Assembly (NCBI GenBank): GCA_002389905.1
Contig: DGRE01000020.1
Span: 44,082-108,081, forward strand
From: Hungatella sp. UBA4396
GTDB taxonomy: Bacteria; Bacillota; Clostridia; Lachnospirales; Lachnospiraceae
Length of the DNA stretch: 64,000 bases
Direction: 5' to 3'
Shown: positions 42,406-51,797 of the stretch, piece by piece
How positions within the stretch are numbered: the stretch's first letter is position 1
Layout: each line of letters opens with the position of its first letter
Notes under the pieces: model-generated
Told to the model about the DNA's origin: nothing
Databases searched by the model: none
The model's input: the letters and a program-made list of their open reading frames with translations, nothing else
Translations under genes and position numbers: made by a program

Positions 42406-43083
42406 ATGTACCAAATTTTCTTGCTGGATATCGACAACACACTCCTTGACTTTGACGCCGCCGAAAAGCGGGGATTTGAAAAGCTCATAGAATCCTATGG
42501 AATACAATACCGCAGCACAATGCTGGAAGAATATAAAAAATTAAACCGGGATCTTTGGGACCTGCTTGAACAGCAAAAGATCAGCCGGGATGAGCTCTTA
42601 AACACCCGGTTCACCCGGCTCTTTGGTTCCTTCGGCTTAGAGATAAACGGAGAAGAGGCAGAAGCCCGCTACCGCCTCCATCTGGGAGAAGGTGCGGACC
42701 TGCTCCCCAATACAAAAGAAACCCTTCTGCACTTAAAGCAGAAGGGGAAAAAGCTGTATCCAGCCTCCAACGGCGTCTATCACACCCAGATACAAAGGCT
42801 GAAAAAAGCAGGAATCTATGACCTGTTTGACGGAATGTTCATATCCGAAAAGATTGGGTATGAAAAGCCCTCCCCTTCCTTTTTTGAACACTGCTTTAAA
42901 CATATTTCTGATTTTTCAAAGGAAAAAACCATTATGGTGGGAGACAGCTTATCCTCTGACATCCAGGGAGCCATCAATGCCGGAATCGACTCCTGCCTCA
43001 TCAGCCCTCCAAAGGCTCCTGCCACCACAAAAGCTACCTACCAGATCACAGACCTTTCAGAATTGATTGACCTAAACCTCTAA
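42406..43083 (+). CDS. YjjG/YfnB-type HAD nucleotidase
   Basis: HAD-superfamily phosphatase of 225 residues. Motif I LLDIDNTLLDFD, cap domain, motif II PASNG (Ser), motif III Lys in YEKPSPSFF and motif IV VGDSLSSDIQGA. Closest in pattern to YjjG, a 5'-nucleotidase for non-canonical pyrimidine nucleotides. GGAGGAATC precedes the ATG. It converges on the response regulator gene with a four-base 3' overlap and no terminator between. Confidence 0.85.
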   Translation: MYQIFLLDIDNTLLDFDAAEKRGFEKLIESYGIQYRSTMLEEYKKLNRDLWDLLEQQKISRDELLNTRFTRLFGSFGLEINGEEAEARYRLHLGEGADLLPNTKETLLHLKQKGKKLYPASNGVYHTQIQRLKKAGIYDLFDGMFISEKIGYEKPSPSFFEHCFKHISDFSKEKTIMVGDSLSSDIQGAINAGIDSCLISPPKAPATTKATYQITDLSELIDLNL

Positions 43084-43859
43084 CCAATCCCCTTCATAAA
43101 CTTGGAAGGCGACTTTAAGGTATACTTTTTAAACACCGAACAAAAATGTTTATAATCCGTAAAACCGGTGGCGTCAGATACCTCAAATATCCGGTACTGG
43201 CCCGTATTTAACAGGACAATGGCCTGGGAAACCCTGTACTTGTTTAAAAAGTCCAGAAAGGTCTGCCCCGTCACCTCCTTAAACTTACGGCTCAAATAGC
43301 TGGTGCTGACCCCCAGTTCTTCGGAAATGGACTCCAGGCTCAGCTTGTCCGCATAGCGGGAGCGAATCTCCTCCAATGCCTTGGAAACATACTTGTTTTC
43401 CGAAACATCCAGCTTCATGTAATATTCCAGATTCATAACCCCGGCCTCTGTATCCGCCTTTCCCATGGCAAATTCCATCTGACGGCTGCTGGCAACCTCC
43501 TCACCCAGCTTTTTCATGAGGACTGCCAGCTTTTCTTCATCCACAGGCTTTAAAAGGTATTCGCTGACCCTGGCCTCGATGGCCCTTCTTGCGTACTCAA
43601 AATCCGCATAGCTGGTCAGCAGAATGCTTTTAAACTTTACGCTTTTAGAAGCTTCCTTTATCATTTCAATTCCGTCCATAAAGGGCATACAGATATCCGT
43701 AATCACCACATCCGGCTTATGCTCCTGTATTTTCAAAAGTCCTTCCTGCCCATTGGCTGCTTCCGCCACAATCACACAGTCCATGCCGATCCAGTCCGTC
43801 ATATAAACCAGACCTTTTCTGATAATATCTTCATCCTCTGCTATTATTACCCGTAACAT
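43080..43859 (-). CDS. YesN-type response regulator with AraC DNA-binding domain
   Basis: Response regulator of 259 residues: receiver domain (phosphoacceptor Asp55 in VVITDICMP, Lys in EYLLKPVD near residue 105) and C-terminal AraC/XylS HTH pair (ELGVSTSYLSRKFKEVTGQTFLDFLNKYRVSQA). It would activate the transport genes upstream in the same unit. ATG at 43859 with AAGGAGG upstream lies inside the end of the kinase gene, a 29-base overlap that implies translational coupling. Resembles HptR/YesN regulators. Confidence 0.92.
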   Translation of the reverse strand: MLRVIIAEDEDIIRKGLVYMTDWIGMDCVIVAEAANGQEGLLKIQEHKPDVVITDICMPFMDGIEMIKEASKSVKFKSILLTSYADFEYARRAIEARVSEYLLKPVDEEKLAVLMKKLGEEVASSRQMEFAMGKADTEAGVMNLEYYMKLDVSENKYVSKALEEIRSRYADKLSLESISEELGVSTSYLSRKFKEVTGQTFLDFLNKYRVSQAIVLLNTGQYRIFEVSDATGFTDYKHFCSVFKKYTLKSPSKFMKGIG

Positions 43860-45549
43860 TCTGTTCCTCCTTATTCACCGGAAGAGTGACAATCAAGGTG
43901 GTTCCAAGTCCTTCTGTACTCCGTATATCCACGCCGTAAGGCCTGCCATAGAGAATCCTGCACCGTCTGTGAATATTATAAAGTCCCGAATGCCTGCTGT
44001 TATTTTCCTCTTGCTCCAAAAGCGCCAGAACCTCCCGGAGAGCCCCCATGGTCATTCCCGCCCCGTCATCCCGGCAAATCATCATCAGGCGCTCTTCATG
44101 GATATAAACCTTGATCTCCACATTCAAATTTTCCTGTCTGCCAAAGCCATACTTGACGGCATTTTCAATCATAGGCTGTAACACCAGCTTGGGAATCTGG
44201 CAGCCCATGGCCTCCGGCTCCACTTCAACAACGCAGGAAAAACGGCGGTTAAACCGGTATTTTAAAATGGTCAGATAATTTTCCAGGTGCCCCATATCCT
44301 CCTCCAGAGTCACCTCGGCCTTGCTTCCATCTAAGCTGTAGCGCAAAAGGTTTGACAGACTGAATACCATCCTCCCCGCTGTCTCCGGCTCAATCTTGCA
44401 CATATACCGGATATTTTCCAGAGTATTGTATAAGAAATGGGGGTTAAACTGAGACTCCAGCTGCTTATTCTGAGCCACTGCCAAAAGTTCCGCCATCCTC
44501 TTATTGTTCTCCATCTGGTGTTTCAAGCTGTCCATGGTTTTATTATAAGCATCGGCTATAATCCGGAACTCATTTTCCCGCTCCAGTTGAATAGGAGTAT
44601 CCAGGTTTCCATTTCTGGTCATTTCCATCACTTCCAGAATCTTATAAAAATCCCTGGTCTTCCTCTCCGTCACCTTCTTTGTGCTGACAAATACCCATAC
44701 CGTCATCAGGGCAAGGGCCGTTATAATCAACGTGCTGCTAAGCCCCAGGGAAATCACAATATTGTGGATATCTGTTGCCGAATAAACAAAAAACCGTCCG
44801 CCGTACGCAGACTGTGTGGATACAAGAAACAGCTTTTTGTCATAGGACAAATATTGGCCCGCCGTTTTAAGCTCTTTTACCACCTGATTGCTGATATCCT
44901 GCAGTCCGTAATCATTGCTTAAATAGACCCAGCCAAACCGGTCTGTAATAATAGTCCGGCTCTCAGACCGGTCCAGCACCTCCTTAAACTGGCTGCTGTT
45001 AATGGTAAAGATCACATATCCCGTTTTTTCCGTCCCATTTATAACCGCCCGGCCCATGGCGATATCCCGGTCAGAACGCTTCCATGGCTCCGCCAGAAAC
45101 ACCTTTGTCTTTTCAGGCTCCTCATCCATGGCACCTATTAGCCCCCATTGAATGCCGTCTGAAGCCGATAAATACCCCGGTGCCTCTCCGCTGGAGAGCA
45201 AAAGCCGCTTCTCCCGGTCCAGGATAAACACATCCGCCTTATATCCCAGTCCGTTGGAAACCTGATAAAATTCCTGAAATATCTCCATTCGCCCGGAAGC
45301 CTCCAGACTCTTTTCAAAAAGCCTTTCATCCAAAGCCAGCCGTTCTAGATTCTCTTCATATCCTCTTAAAGCCCGGTCAAGCTCCTGTGCCACATAGGAA
45401 TTATGGGACTCATTTCCGCTTTTCTTTCCATAAATCATAGCCCCAAAAAAGACCAGGGTACAGACCAGAGTAAAACCCACTGCCGGAATAATGGCATAGC
45501 CCATAAATAGCTGACGCAGTTCATCCTTAAAATACCGCTCCCGTTTCAT
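43831..45549 (-). CDS. YesM-type sensor histidine kinase
   Basis: Membrane sensor of 572 residues. First helix around residues 15-40, an extracytoplasmic sensor region of roughly 220 residues, second helix near 270-295, HAMP-like linker, then the His_kinase domain with the phosphoacceptor in QFNPHFLYNTLENIRY and ATPase motifs MIENAVKYGFG (N-box) and DDGAGM (G-box). It would signal to the AraC-type regulator that follows. Its place directly after a small binding lipoprotein suggests the ligand is presented by that protein. Confidence 0.92.
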   Translation of the reverse strand: MKRERYFKDELRQLFMGYAIIPAVGFTLVCTLVFFGAMIYGKKSGNESHNSYVAQELDRALRGYEENLERLALDERLFEKSLEASGRMEIFQEFYQVSNGLGYKADVFILDREKRLLLSSGEAPGYLSASDGIQWGLIGAMDEEPEKTKVFLAEPWKRSDRDIAMGRAVINGTEKTGYVIFTINSSQFKEVLDRSESRTIITDRFGWVYLSNDYGLQDISNQVVKELKTAGQYLSYDKKLFLVSTQSAYGGRFFVYSATDIHNIVISLGLSSTLIITALALMTVWVFVSTKKVTERKTRDFYKILEVMEMTRNGNLDTPIQLERENEFRIIADAYNKTMDSLKHQMENNKRMAELLAVAQNKQLESQFNPHFLYNTLENIRYMCKIEPETAGRMVFSLSNLLRYSLDGSKAEVTLEEDMGHLENYLTILKYRFNRRFSCVVEVEPEAMGCQIPKLVLQPMIENAVKYGFGRQENLNVEIKVYIHEERLMMICRDDGAGMTMGALREVLALLEQEENNSRHSGLYNIHRRCRILYGRPYGVDIRSTEGLGTTLIVTLPVNKEEQNVTGNNSRG

Positions 45550-45564
45550 CAGCCCGTCCCCTTT

Positions 45565-46593
45565 CTAATTCAGGGTACCCTGAAAAATCTCTGAAAACCG
45601 GGAGGACCATCTGTCTTTATTTTCCCTCACCACTTCCTCCTGGTCGTGAATCAAGTAAATCTCCCGCTTGTCAGGCAGATATCCCGGCTCCTCCACATCA
45701 ATCCTTACAGAACGCCGCCCCAGGCGGGAAGATATGACAGTCTGTGCATCCTTTCCCGTCACGAAATCCACAAACTTCTCCGCATCCTCTCTGCGCCTGG
45801 TTCCTTTTATGATACACACCACATCAGGCTTGGATATAACTCCCTCTTTCATATACACCACTTTAACCGGATAACCGGAGGCAATATAATGGGTCGCTCC
45901 CTCTTCAAAGGTCAGTCCCACAGTAAAGCGCCCCTCTGCCACTCCCTGATACACCTCCTGGGAGCTTTTGAGAAGAATCCCGTCTAAATTGCGGCAAAAC
46001 TCCTCCACATAGCCCCAGCCGGCCTCAGGCTCCCCCTCTCCCATGGCATACAGCATATTGATCACATGCTCGTAAGCCGAGGAGGAAACAGAAGGATCAC
46101 ACATGGCGATTTTCCCTTTCAGCTCCGGCTTTAATAAGTCTTTATACCCTTCGATTACAATGTCCCCCGCCAGATTGGTATTGACCATAAGGATGCTGGG
46201 AATATCGGTAAACCGGGGCATATTTCCTTCCCTGTTCTTAAAATCCTCCTGGACCATGGACTCATTTTCACTGATATAGGGCTCAAATAAATCTCCTTCG
46301 GGCATAGCAGAAGAAAGGGAGCCACCCCATAGAACATCGCATTCAGGCTCCTCCCCTTCTTCTATCATCCGCAACAATTTCCCGGTTCCTCCCGTATATA
46401 CCTCCACCCCGATTCCCATCCGTTCCTCAAATTCAGAAATAATGGGATTGATAAATTCCAGAGGATGGGGGCTGTATACCACCAGTTCCTTGTCCATATT
46501 CAGTTCTGCCGATGGAACAGGGGGCTTAGAGGCACATCCAGTCAAACAGGCTATGCACAAAAATGCCCCAGTGTATCCGATCCTTTTTTTCAT
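45565..46593 (-). CDS. HptA-like binding lipoprotein, probable sensory partner of the kinase
   Basis: Binding protein of 342 residues, lipobox LTGC (Cys20), domain of the Fe/phosphate-sugar binding type (ELVVYSPHPLEFINPIISEFEERMGIGVEVYTGGTGKLLRMI; SGYPVKVVYMKEG). It is a second binding protein in the unit, 15 bases before the kinase gene. In Staphylococcus HptA, a protein of this family, senses hexose phosphate for the HptRS YesM/YesN-type pair; the same gene order here (lipoprotein, kinase, regulator) supports a sensor role. The alternative is an extra binding protein for the importer. Confidence 0.82.
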   Translation of the reverse strand: MKKRIGYTGAFLCIACLTGCASKPPVPSAELNMDKELVVYSPHPLEFINPIISEFEERMGIGVEVYTGGTGKLLRMIEEGEEPECDVLWGGSLSSAMPEGDLFEPYISENESMVQEDFKNREGNMPRFTDIPSILMVNTNLAGDIVIEGYKDLLKPELKGKIAMCDPSVSSSAYEHVINMLYAMGEGEPEAGWGYVEEFCRNLDGILLKSSQEVYQGVAEGRFTVGLTFEEGATHYIASGYPVKVVYMKEGVISKPDVVCIIKGTRRREDAEKFVDFVTGKDAQTVISSRLGRRSVRIDVEEPGYLPDKREIYLIHDQEEVVRENKDRWSSRFSEIFQGTLN

Positions 46594-46643
46594 CTGCCCC
46601 GTCTCCGCCCTGTCAATAGTATAATCTTATTCTAACAACGCTG

Positions 46644-47720
46644 TTACAGAATGTAAACCCCCTTAGGATCAAAATCCAGATAAGCCTTTTCTCCCACTTC
46701 ATAAATCCTCCGGTTGACCGGATTATAGTCTGTGATCTGAATTTCCATATCCCCTACCATAACCTGATAATACTGATAGGAGCCCATAAAGGTGGAAAGG
46801 GTAACATGGCCTTCCAGCACTCCGCTTTCCGCCAGGGTTGCACCCTCAGGGCGGATTACCAGAGTTGCCTCATCGCCGGAGTTTGCCTTGGCAAAATTGT
46901 TAACCTCAATGGTATTTCCAGCCACCCGGATGGTTGCCTTTTCTCCCTTTCCTTCTAAAACCTCTGCCTTTAAGAAGTTTGCCTCTCCAATGAAATCAGC
47001 CACAAACCTGGAAGCAGGATGGTAATAAATTTCCCTTGGGCTTCCCACCTGCTCGATCTTTCCCTTGTTCATAATAATGATTTTATCAGATATGCTCATG
47101 GCCTCAGACTGGTCATGAGTCACGTAAATGGCCGTAATACCTACTTTTTGCTGGATCTTTCTGATCTCCGTCCTCATGGTCACACGCAGCTTGGCATCCA
47201 GGTTGCTCAAAGGCTCATCAAAGAGCAGTACTCCAGGCTCAATGACCAGAGCCCTCGCCAGAGCCACCCTCTGCTGCTGCCCGCCGGAAAGCTGGTTGGT
47301 CATACGGGATTCCATATTTTCCATCTCCACCAGCTTTAAGATGTTCATAACCCGTTCCCTGATTTCATCCTTTGGCACCTTCCTGATCTGAAGTCCATAG
47401 GCCACATTGTCAAAAACATTGTAATGAGGCAGCAAAGCATAACTTTGAAATACCATAGCAGTATCCCTTTTGTTGGGAGTCAGACTGTTAATGGCTTCCT
47501 CTCCCAGATAGATTTCTCCCTGATCCGGGCTTTCAAAACCTGCAATCATACGCAGAGTCGTGGTCTTTCCGCAGCCCGACGGCCCCAGCAGGGTGACAAA
47601 GGTTCCCGGCTCAATGTCCAGAGAAGTCTCCTTTACCGCATAAAAATCCTTTCCCGTCTTAGGGTCCTTATATATTTTGGAAATGTTCTCTAAGCGAACA
47701 CCTTTTTTCTGTTTTTCCAT
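46644..47720 (-). CDS. ABC importer ATP-binding protein (FbpC/AfuC/PotA type)
   Basis: ATPase of 358 residues. Walker A GPSGCGKTT, signature LSGGQQQRVALARAL, Walker B VLLFDEPLSNLDAKLR, H-loop VTHDQSEAMS, and a C-terminal TOBE domain from about residue 280 (EATLVIRPEGATLAESG). Automatic annotation would call it ferric or polyamine importer; the context favours AfuC-like organophosphate uptake. An AT-rich stem overlaps its stop codon (46630-46651). Confidence 0.9.
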   Translation of the reverse strand: MEKQKKGVRLENISKIYKDPKTGKDFYAVKETSLDIEPGTFVTLLGPSGCGKTTTLRMIAGFESPDQGEIYLGEEAINSLTPNKRDTAMVFQSYALLPHYNVFDNVAYGLQIRKVPKDEIRERVMNILKLVEMENMESRMTNQLSGGQQQRVALARALVIEPGVLLFDEPLSNLDAKLRVTMRTEIRKIQQKVGITAIYVTHDQSEAMSISDKIIIMNKGKIEQVGSPREIYYHPASRFVADFIGEANFLKAEVLEGKGEKATIRVAGNTIEVNNFAKANSGDEATLVIRPEGATLAESGVLEGHVTLSTFMGSYQYYQVMVGDMEIQITDYNPVNRRIYEVGEKAYLDFDPKGVYIL

Positions 47721-47735
47721 TTTGTTTCCTCCTGT

Positions 47736-49454
47736 TTAAGCCGGTTCCTTATCATCTTTAATCTTCCTGCTGACACCAAAGAACTTCATGGCAGTATTCA
47801 TAATAAGAACTGCGCCATAGGTAATCATGATCAATACGGTTGCATAAGCACATGCCACGCCGTAATTTCCCTTTTCCGCCTGTTCGTTGATCTGACAGGT
47901 GATCAGCAGAAATTCCGGAGTCACCAGCAGAATAATGGCGGAAATAGCAGTAATACTCCGCACAAAAGCCGTTACCAGACCGCTGAAGAACGAATCCTTG
48001 ATCAGCGGAAGAGTTACCGTCATAAATACCTTGGCAGAATTGGCACCCATATCATAAGCCGACTCCTCTATGGACTTATCGATCTGCCTCAGGGCAGAAA
48101 TACCGCTTCTGGTTCCTGTCGGAAGGCTCCGAACAATGAACACGATAATAAGGATCAGTCCCGTCCCGTAAAGTCCGCTCATAAAACCTGACCGGAACAG
48201 TCCGTTGGCATATCCGCGAATGTATCCGATACCCAGAACCGTTCCCGGAACAGCCATAGCCAGCATGGAAACAGACTCAATAAAGCCCTTGGCCTTAAAC
48301 CGTTTCTTAACCACCAGATAAGAAATAACCATGGAGAGGAAAGCTGTCAAAGGCGCTGCGATCATGGAAAGCATAAAGGAGTCCTTAAATGCCTTCAACC
48401 CGCTGGTCTTAAACATGTACTGGAACCACTTAAGGCTTAAGCTGTAATCCCTTCCCCAAAGGGTAAACATGGCTCCAAAAGGAATCATAATATACATGAG
48501 CAGTACAAAAGCCGCCACCAGTCCGCAGAATACAGTCAGAGGAACCGTAACGCTTCTTTCCTCAATCAGCATTCTCACCCGGGAGGCTTTTCCCGTCAAG
48601 GTAGCTGCGGTCTTCTTCTCCAGATAATACTTCTGAATTAAGAACAGCACCACAGTCAGCATCAGCAGAACCACAGACATGGCCGCAGCTCCGGTGGAAT
48701 CGTAAGCACCGGTCACCTGGAGATAAATGGTAGTAGCCAGTGTGTCATAAGAACCGCCGATGAGCATGGGATTTGCAAAATCCGCTACAGACTCAATAAA
48801 AGTCACCAAAAATGCATTTCCAAGACCGGGAAGGAGCAGGGGAAGGGTAACGCTTGTAAACACCTTCCAGCGGGTCGCTCCCATATCTCTTGCCGCCTCT
48901 TCCAGAGAAGGATCGATGTTTTTTAAAAGCCCCTTTAACATCAGGTAGCATACCGGAAAAAAGGTCAAAGTCTGAACAATGGCAATCCCCTTAAGCCCGT
49001 ATACATCAGAATCATAAATTCCCAGCAAGGAACGGCTGATAATGCCGCTTCGTCCAAAAAGCATGATCATGGACAAGGACAAAACAAAGGGCGGTGACAC
49101 CACCGGAAGCATGGAAACCAAGCCAAACAACTTCTCTAAAAGTCTTGTGCGAAGCTTCACATACACCTCCACATAGGCGAATAAAAGACCGATGGCAGTG
49201 GAGGCAAGCCCTGTAATAAAGCCCAGGGCAAGGGTATTATTAAATGCATTTCTAAACCTCTGTAAATTCAATACCCTCTGAAAAACAGCCAGGGTAATGG
49301 TTCCCTCTGCATAAAAGCTGTCTACCAAAAGCATAAGCAGAGGATAGAGAATGAACAGGGCCAGAAAAATCAACAGCACCACGATCATACTGACTAAAAT
49401 TGGATCTGAAAAAAACTTTTTACGTTCCAAACGAACACTTTGAGAACTGGCCAC
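47736..49454 (-). CDS. ABC importer permease, duplicated FbpB/AfuB type
   Basis: Permease of 572 residues with two fused binding-protein-dependent transport domains, about 12 helices in all. EAA loops are visible in both halves (SLEEAARDMGATRWKVFTSVTLPLLLPG and SIEESAYDMGANSAKVFMTVTLPLIKDS). This duplicated form is typical of FbpB, AfuB and 2-aminoethylphosphonate importers. It starts about 180 bases after the binding-protein gene, past a strong hairpin. Confidence 0.9.
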   Translation of the reverse strand: MASSQSVRLERKKFFSDPILVSMIVVLLIFLALFILYPLLMLLVDSFYAEGTITLAVFQRVLNLQRFRNAFNNTLALGFITGLASTAIGLLFAYVEVYVKLRTRLLEKLFGLVSMLPVVSPPFVLSLSMIMLFGRSGIISRSLLGIYDSDVYGLKGIAIVQTLTFFPVCYLMLKGLLKNIDPSLEEAARDMGATRWKVFTSVTLPLLLPGLGNAFLVTFIESVADFANPMLIGGSYDTLATTIYLQVTGAYDSTGAAAMSVVLLMLTVVLFLIQKYYLEKKTAATLTGKASRVRMLIEERSVTVPLTVFCGLVAAFVLLMYIMIPFGAMFTLWGRDYSLSLKWFQYMFKTSGLKAFKDSFMLSMIAAPLTAFLSMVISYLVVKKRFKAKGFIESVSMLAMAVPGTVLGIGYIRGYANGLFRSGFMSGLYGTGLILIIVFIVRSLPTGTRSGISALRQIDKSIEESAYDMGANSAKVFMTVTLPLIKDSFFSGLVTAFVRSITAISAIILLVTPEFLLITCQINEQAEKGNYGVACAYATVLIMITYGAVLIMNTAMKFFGVSRKIKDDKEPA

Positions 49455-49507
49455 AAAAAGACCCCCTTTCTTCCGTTTGAGCAGAACTGGTCTGCTCCCG
49501 CATATAC

Positions 49508-49550
49508 AAAAGATGCTGCGTAATGGTTCTCATCCATATTACGCAGCATC
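49508..49550 (-). terminator. intra-operon hairpin after the importer binding-protein gene
   Basis: Perfect 13-bp stem (49512-49524 with 49538-49550) followed on the minus strand by TTTTG; a partial terminator or 3'-end stabiliser between binding-protein and permease genes. Confidence 0.7.
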
Positions 49551-49631
49551 CTTTTTCTCTCCGGCAGGCAGCCTTCCCGCCCTGCCATATACAACATTAC
49601 GTTTCAGCTATGCCGGAGCTAAAATACCGCA

Positions 49632-50801
49632 TTACTCTGTCAGGAAACGGCCTCCGTCAGCGCTTTCAGCAGAGCTTCCAAGAGCTTCAAAGAAGTCCTC
49701 TACATACTTTGCACTGTTTGCCTTTGCATCCTCAAAGTCATATTCAATGGTATTGTTCATATCCAGATTAAACTGAGCAGCCTCTTCCGGCTGAGTTGCA
49801 TTGCTAAGTACCAGGAACTGGTAAGCGCCGTTTTCCTTGGCAATATCAACAGCATCAGGAGTCAGAGCGTATTCAACCCACAGCTTTGCAGCGTTGGGAT
49901 GGGTTGCGCCATTAAAGATTGCCGTAGCACCTACCTCATAAGAGGTTCCATCCTCAGGAACAATGAGCTGAATGTTGTCATATCCCTGAAGGATCTGGTA
50001 AATTCCATCATGAAGGAAGCCGATTCCGATTACGCACTCTCCAGGTCCTACCATCTTGGAAGGTCCGGAACCTGATTTTGTATACTGTGCAACGTTCTTG
50101 TCCAGCTTCTTAAAGTATTCCATTGCCTCGTCGTGACCCTTCATCTGGATCATGGTGTTGATTACCAGCTTTGCTGTACCGGCAGTGTTGGGGTTAGACA
50201 GCATGATCAATCCCTTATATTCTTCCTTTGTCAGGTCATCCCAGGTCTTTGGAGTTTCCAGGCCAAGTCTTTCTAACTCTTCTGTATTCACCATAAAGCC
50301 TAAGATTCCCTTATAGATACCATACCAGGAATTTGTAGTGTCCTTATACTGGTCACTGATTAAGTTCTTTGCATTGACAGCATCATATTGCATTAAAAGT
50401 CCTGCGGCAACAGCCTCATTGTAAGGATCGGTAGTTCCTCCGAACCAAACATCAGCAGACGGCTTTCCGCCCTCTTCTGAAACCTTGGTGTATACTTCAG
50501 AAGTGGAAAGTCTCTGGAATTTGGTCTTAATTCCATAGATCTTTTCAAAGTTCTTGCATACTGCTGCTAAATGCTCCTCTTCACAGGAACCGTATACGGT
50601 CAGTTCGCCTTCTGCCTTTGCAGCCTCAATAAGAGCTGATAAATCATCGGTTCCTCCGGACTCTCCTGCAGCAGCCGTTGTTGTCTCTGCATTGGCCGCA
50701 GCCGTTGTCGTAGGAGCAGATGTCTCCCCTCCCTTGGATCCGCATGCAGCAAGGCTGAGAGCAGCCGCACATGCCATTAAAAGTGCCATTTTTTTCTTCA
50801 T
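49632..50801 (-). CDS. ABC importer binding lipoprotein (FbpA/AfuA type)
   Basis: Binding protein of 389 residues, lipobox LAAC (Cys20) with a long Thr/Ala/Ser linker, then the SBP_bac type domain (GELTVYGSCEEEHLAAVCKNFEKIYGIKTKFQRLSTSEVYTKV; DVWFGGTTDPYNEA). The paired tyrosines that hold ferric iron in FbpA are not evident near the C-terminus, where the sequence reads NGAYQFLVLSN. Hexose-phosphate or phosphonate is therefore as likely as iron. First gene of the six-gene unit running to 43080. Confidence 0.85.
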   Translation of the reverse strand: MKKKMALLMACAAALSLAACGSKGGETSAPTTTAAANAETTTAAAGESGGTDDLSALIEAAKAEGELTVYGSCEEEHLAAVCKNFEKIYGIKTKFQRLSTSEVYTKVSEEGGKPSADVWFGGTTDPYNEAVAAGLLMQYDAVNAKNLISDQYKDTTNSWYGIYKGILGFMVNTEELERLGLETPKTWDDLTKEEYKGLIMLSNPNTAGTAKLVINTMIQMKGHDEAMEYFKKLDKNVAQYTKSGSGPSKMVGPGECVIGIGFLHDGIYQILQGYDNIQLIVPEDGTSYEVGATAIFNGATHPNAAKLWVEYALTPDAVDIAKENGAYQFLVLSNATQPEEAAQFNLDMNNTIEYDFEDAKANSAKYVEDFFEALGSSAESADGGRFLTE

Positions 50802-50843
50802 AACAGATTTCTCCCTCCGTTCTTTTTATTTTTCTATTTTACC

Positions 50844-50869
50844 AAAAAACGGTTCGGGAGAATACCGAA
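50844..50869 (-). terminator. weak terminator after the serine hydrolase gene
   Basis: TTCGG (50853-50857) pairs with CCGAA (50865-50869), followed after four bases by six T on the minus strand. Confidence 0.45.
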
Positions 50870-50923
50870 AAACCAGTAATAATGTCGTAATTTTTGAACT
50901 AAATCATATTCTTATACAGCATT

Positions 50924-51769
50924 TTATCTATAAAGCCTACCCTCCAAGGCCAAAAACTGATCCAGAATCATCCGGCTGACCCTGGCACCGAACACAGTGG
51001 CCGGATGGGCCGGATAATACATGGCATCAGAAAATTCCTTATGAAACATAACGATCACATAAGGCCCGTAAGGAGTGAACACGATTCCCCCGTCATTTCT
51101 GCAGGAATCCATGCTTCCGCTTTTGGAGGCAACAGAAATGAGAATGTCATCCGTATTGTCGCTGTCCATATAAACAGGAGGAAAATCCCTGGTGATCATG
51201 GTGTTATAATGCTGCTTCTTCAATATCTCCACCATCTTCTGATCCGCCGGCCGGCTGATCAGCTCTCCCTTTGCCAGGCGGGTAAATATGCTGGCATAAT
51301 CCCTGGGCGTACTGGTTCCCAGCTTGTCATATTTCTCAAAATGAATAGGATTATGAAGCACCGTATCCCTGCATCCAAGGTCCCTGATGCATTGATTAAT
51401 GGTCTCAAGCCCCAGATAATCAATGATCATATTGGTGGCAATGTTATCACTCACAATAATCATAAAGGTAGCTGCATCCTTGACCCTCAGCATAGCTCCC
51501 GGCTCCAGGGCAGGCAGCACGCCGCTTCCATCCACAACGTGCTCCTGTTTATATTCAATCACATCCTCAAGGCTTTTATTCCCCTTTTCCACCTGGTCAA
51601 ATAAACATACCAGAATATAGGTCTTGATAGCACTGGCAGTCTCAAAAGCTTCATCTCCATGAACGGAAATCACATTGCCGTGGAAATCATCCAGATAAAT
51701 CCCCATTTTCCCGTCATAGCTCATAAGCTCTGCTTCAATTCTTTTCTCTAATGTAAGTCTGGAATCCAT
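50924..51769 (-). CDS. cytosolic class A beta-lactamase-fold serine hydrolase (1)
   Basis: Penicillin-recognising-fold protein of 281 residues. Active-site motifs: SAIK with Ser46 and Lys49, SDN at 107-109, KSG at 216-218 in place of KTG. No signal peptide, so it faces cytosolic substrates and is unlikely to give drug resistance; no clear ExxLN omega-loop is visible. Context with an NlpC/P60 endopeptidase and peptide importer suggests a carboxypeptidase or amidase acting on imported muropeptides. ATG 51769 (AAAGGG upstream) is preferred; ATG 51820, inside the end of the preceding gene, is an alternative. Confidence 0.8.
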   Translation of the reverse strand: MDSRLTLEKRIEAELMSYDGKMGIYLDDFHGNVISVHGDEAFETASAIKTYILVCLFDQVEKGNKSLEDVIEYKQEHVVDGSGVLPALEPGAMLRVKDAATFMIIVSDNIATNMIIDYLGLETINQCIRDLGCRDTVLHNPIHFEKYDKLGTSTPRDYASIFTRLAKGELISRPADQKMVEILKKQHYNTMITRDFPPVYMDSDNTDDILISVASKSGSMDSCRNDGGIVFTPYGPYVIVMFHKEFSDAMYYPAHPATVFGARVSRMILDQFLALEGRLYR

Positions 51770-51797
51770 ATGATAAGGCCCTTTCTCTTTTCTTATA

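Noticed and set aside
46644..50801. Ferric iron importer FbpABC
   Set aside because: Family-level similarity only; gene context with HptA-like lipoprotein and YesM/YesN pair and the absence of evident ferric-binding tyrosines make another substrate more likely. Not excluded.
50924..51769. Beta-lactamase giving drug resistance
   Set aside because: SxxK, SDN and KSG are present, but there is no signal peptide, no clear class A omega-loop glutamate, and the gene sits in a muropeptide cluster. The same applies to 62183-62959.
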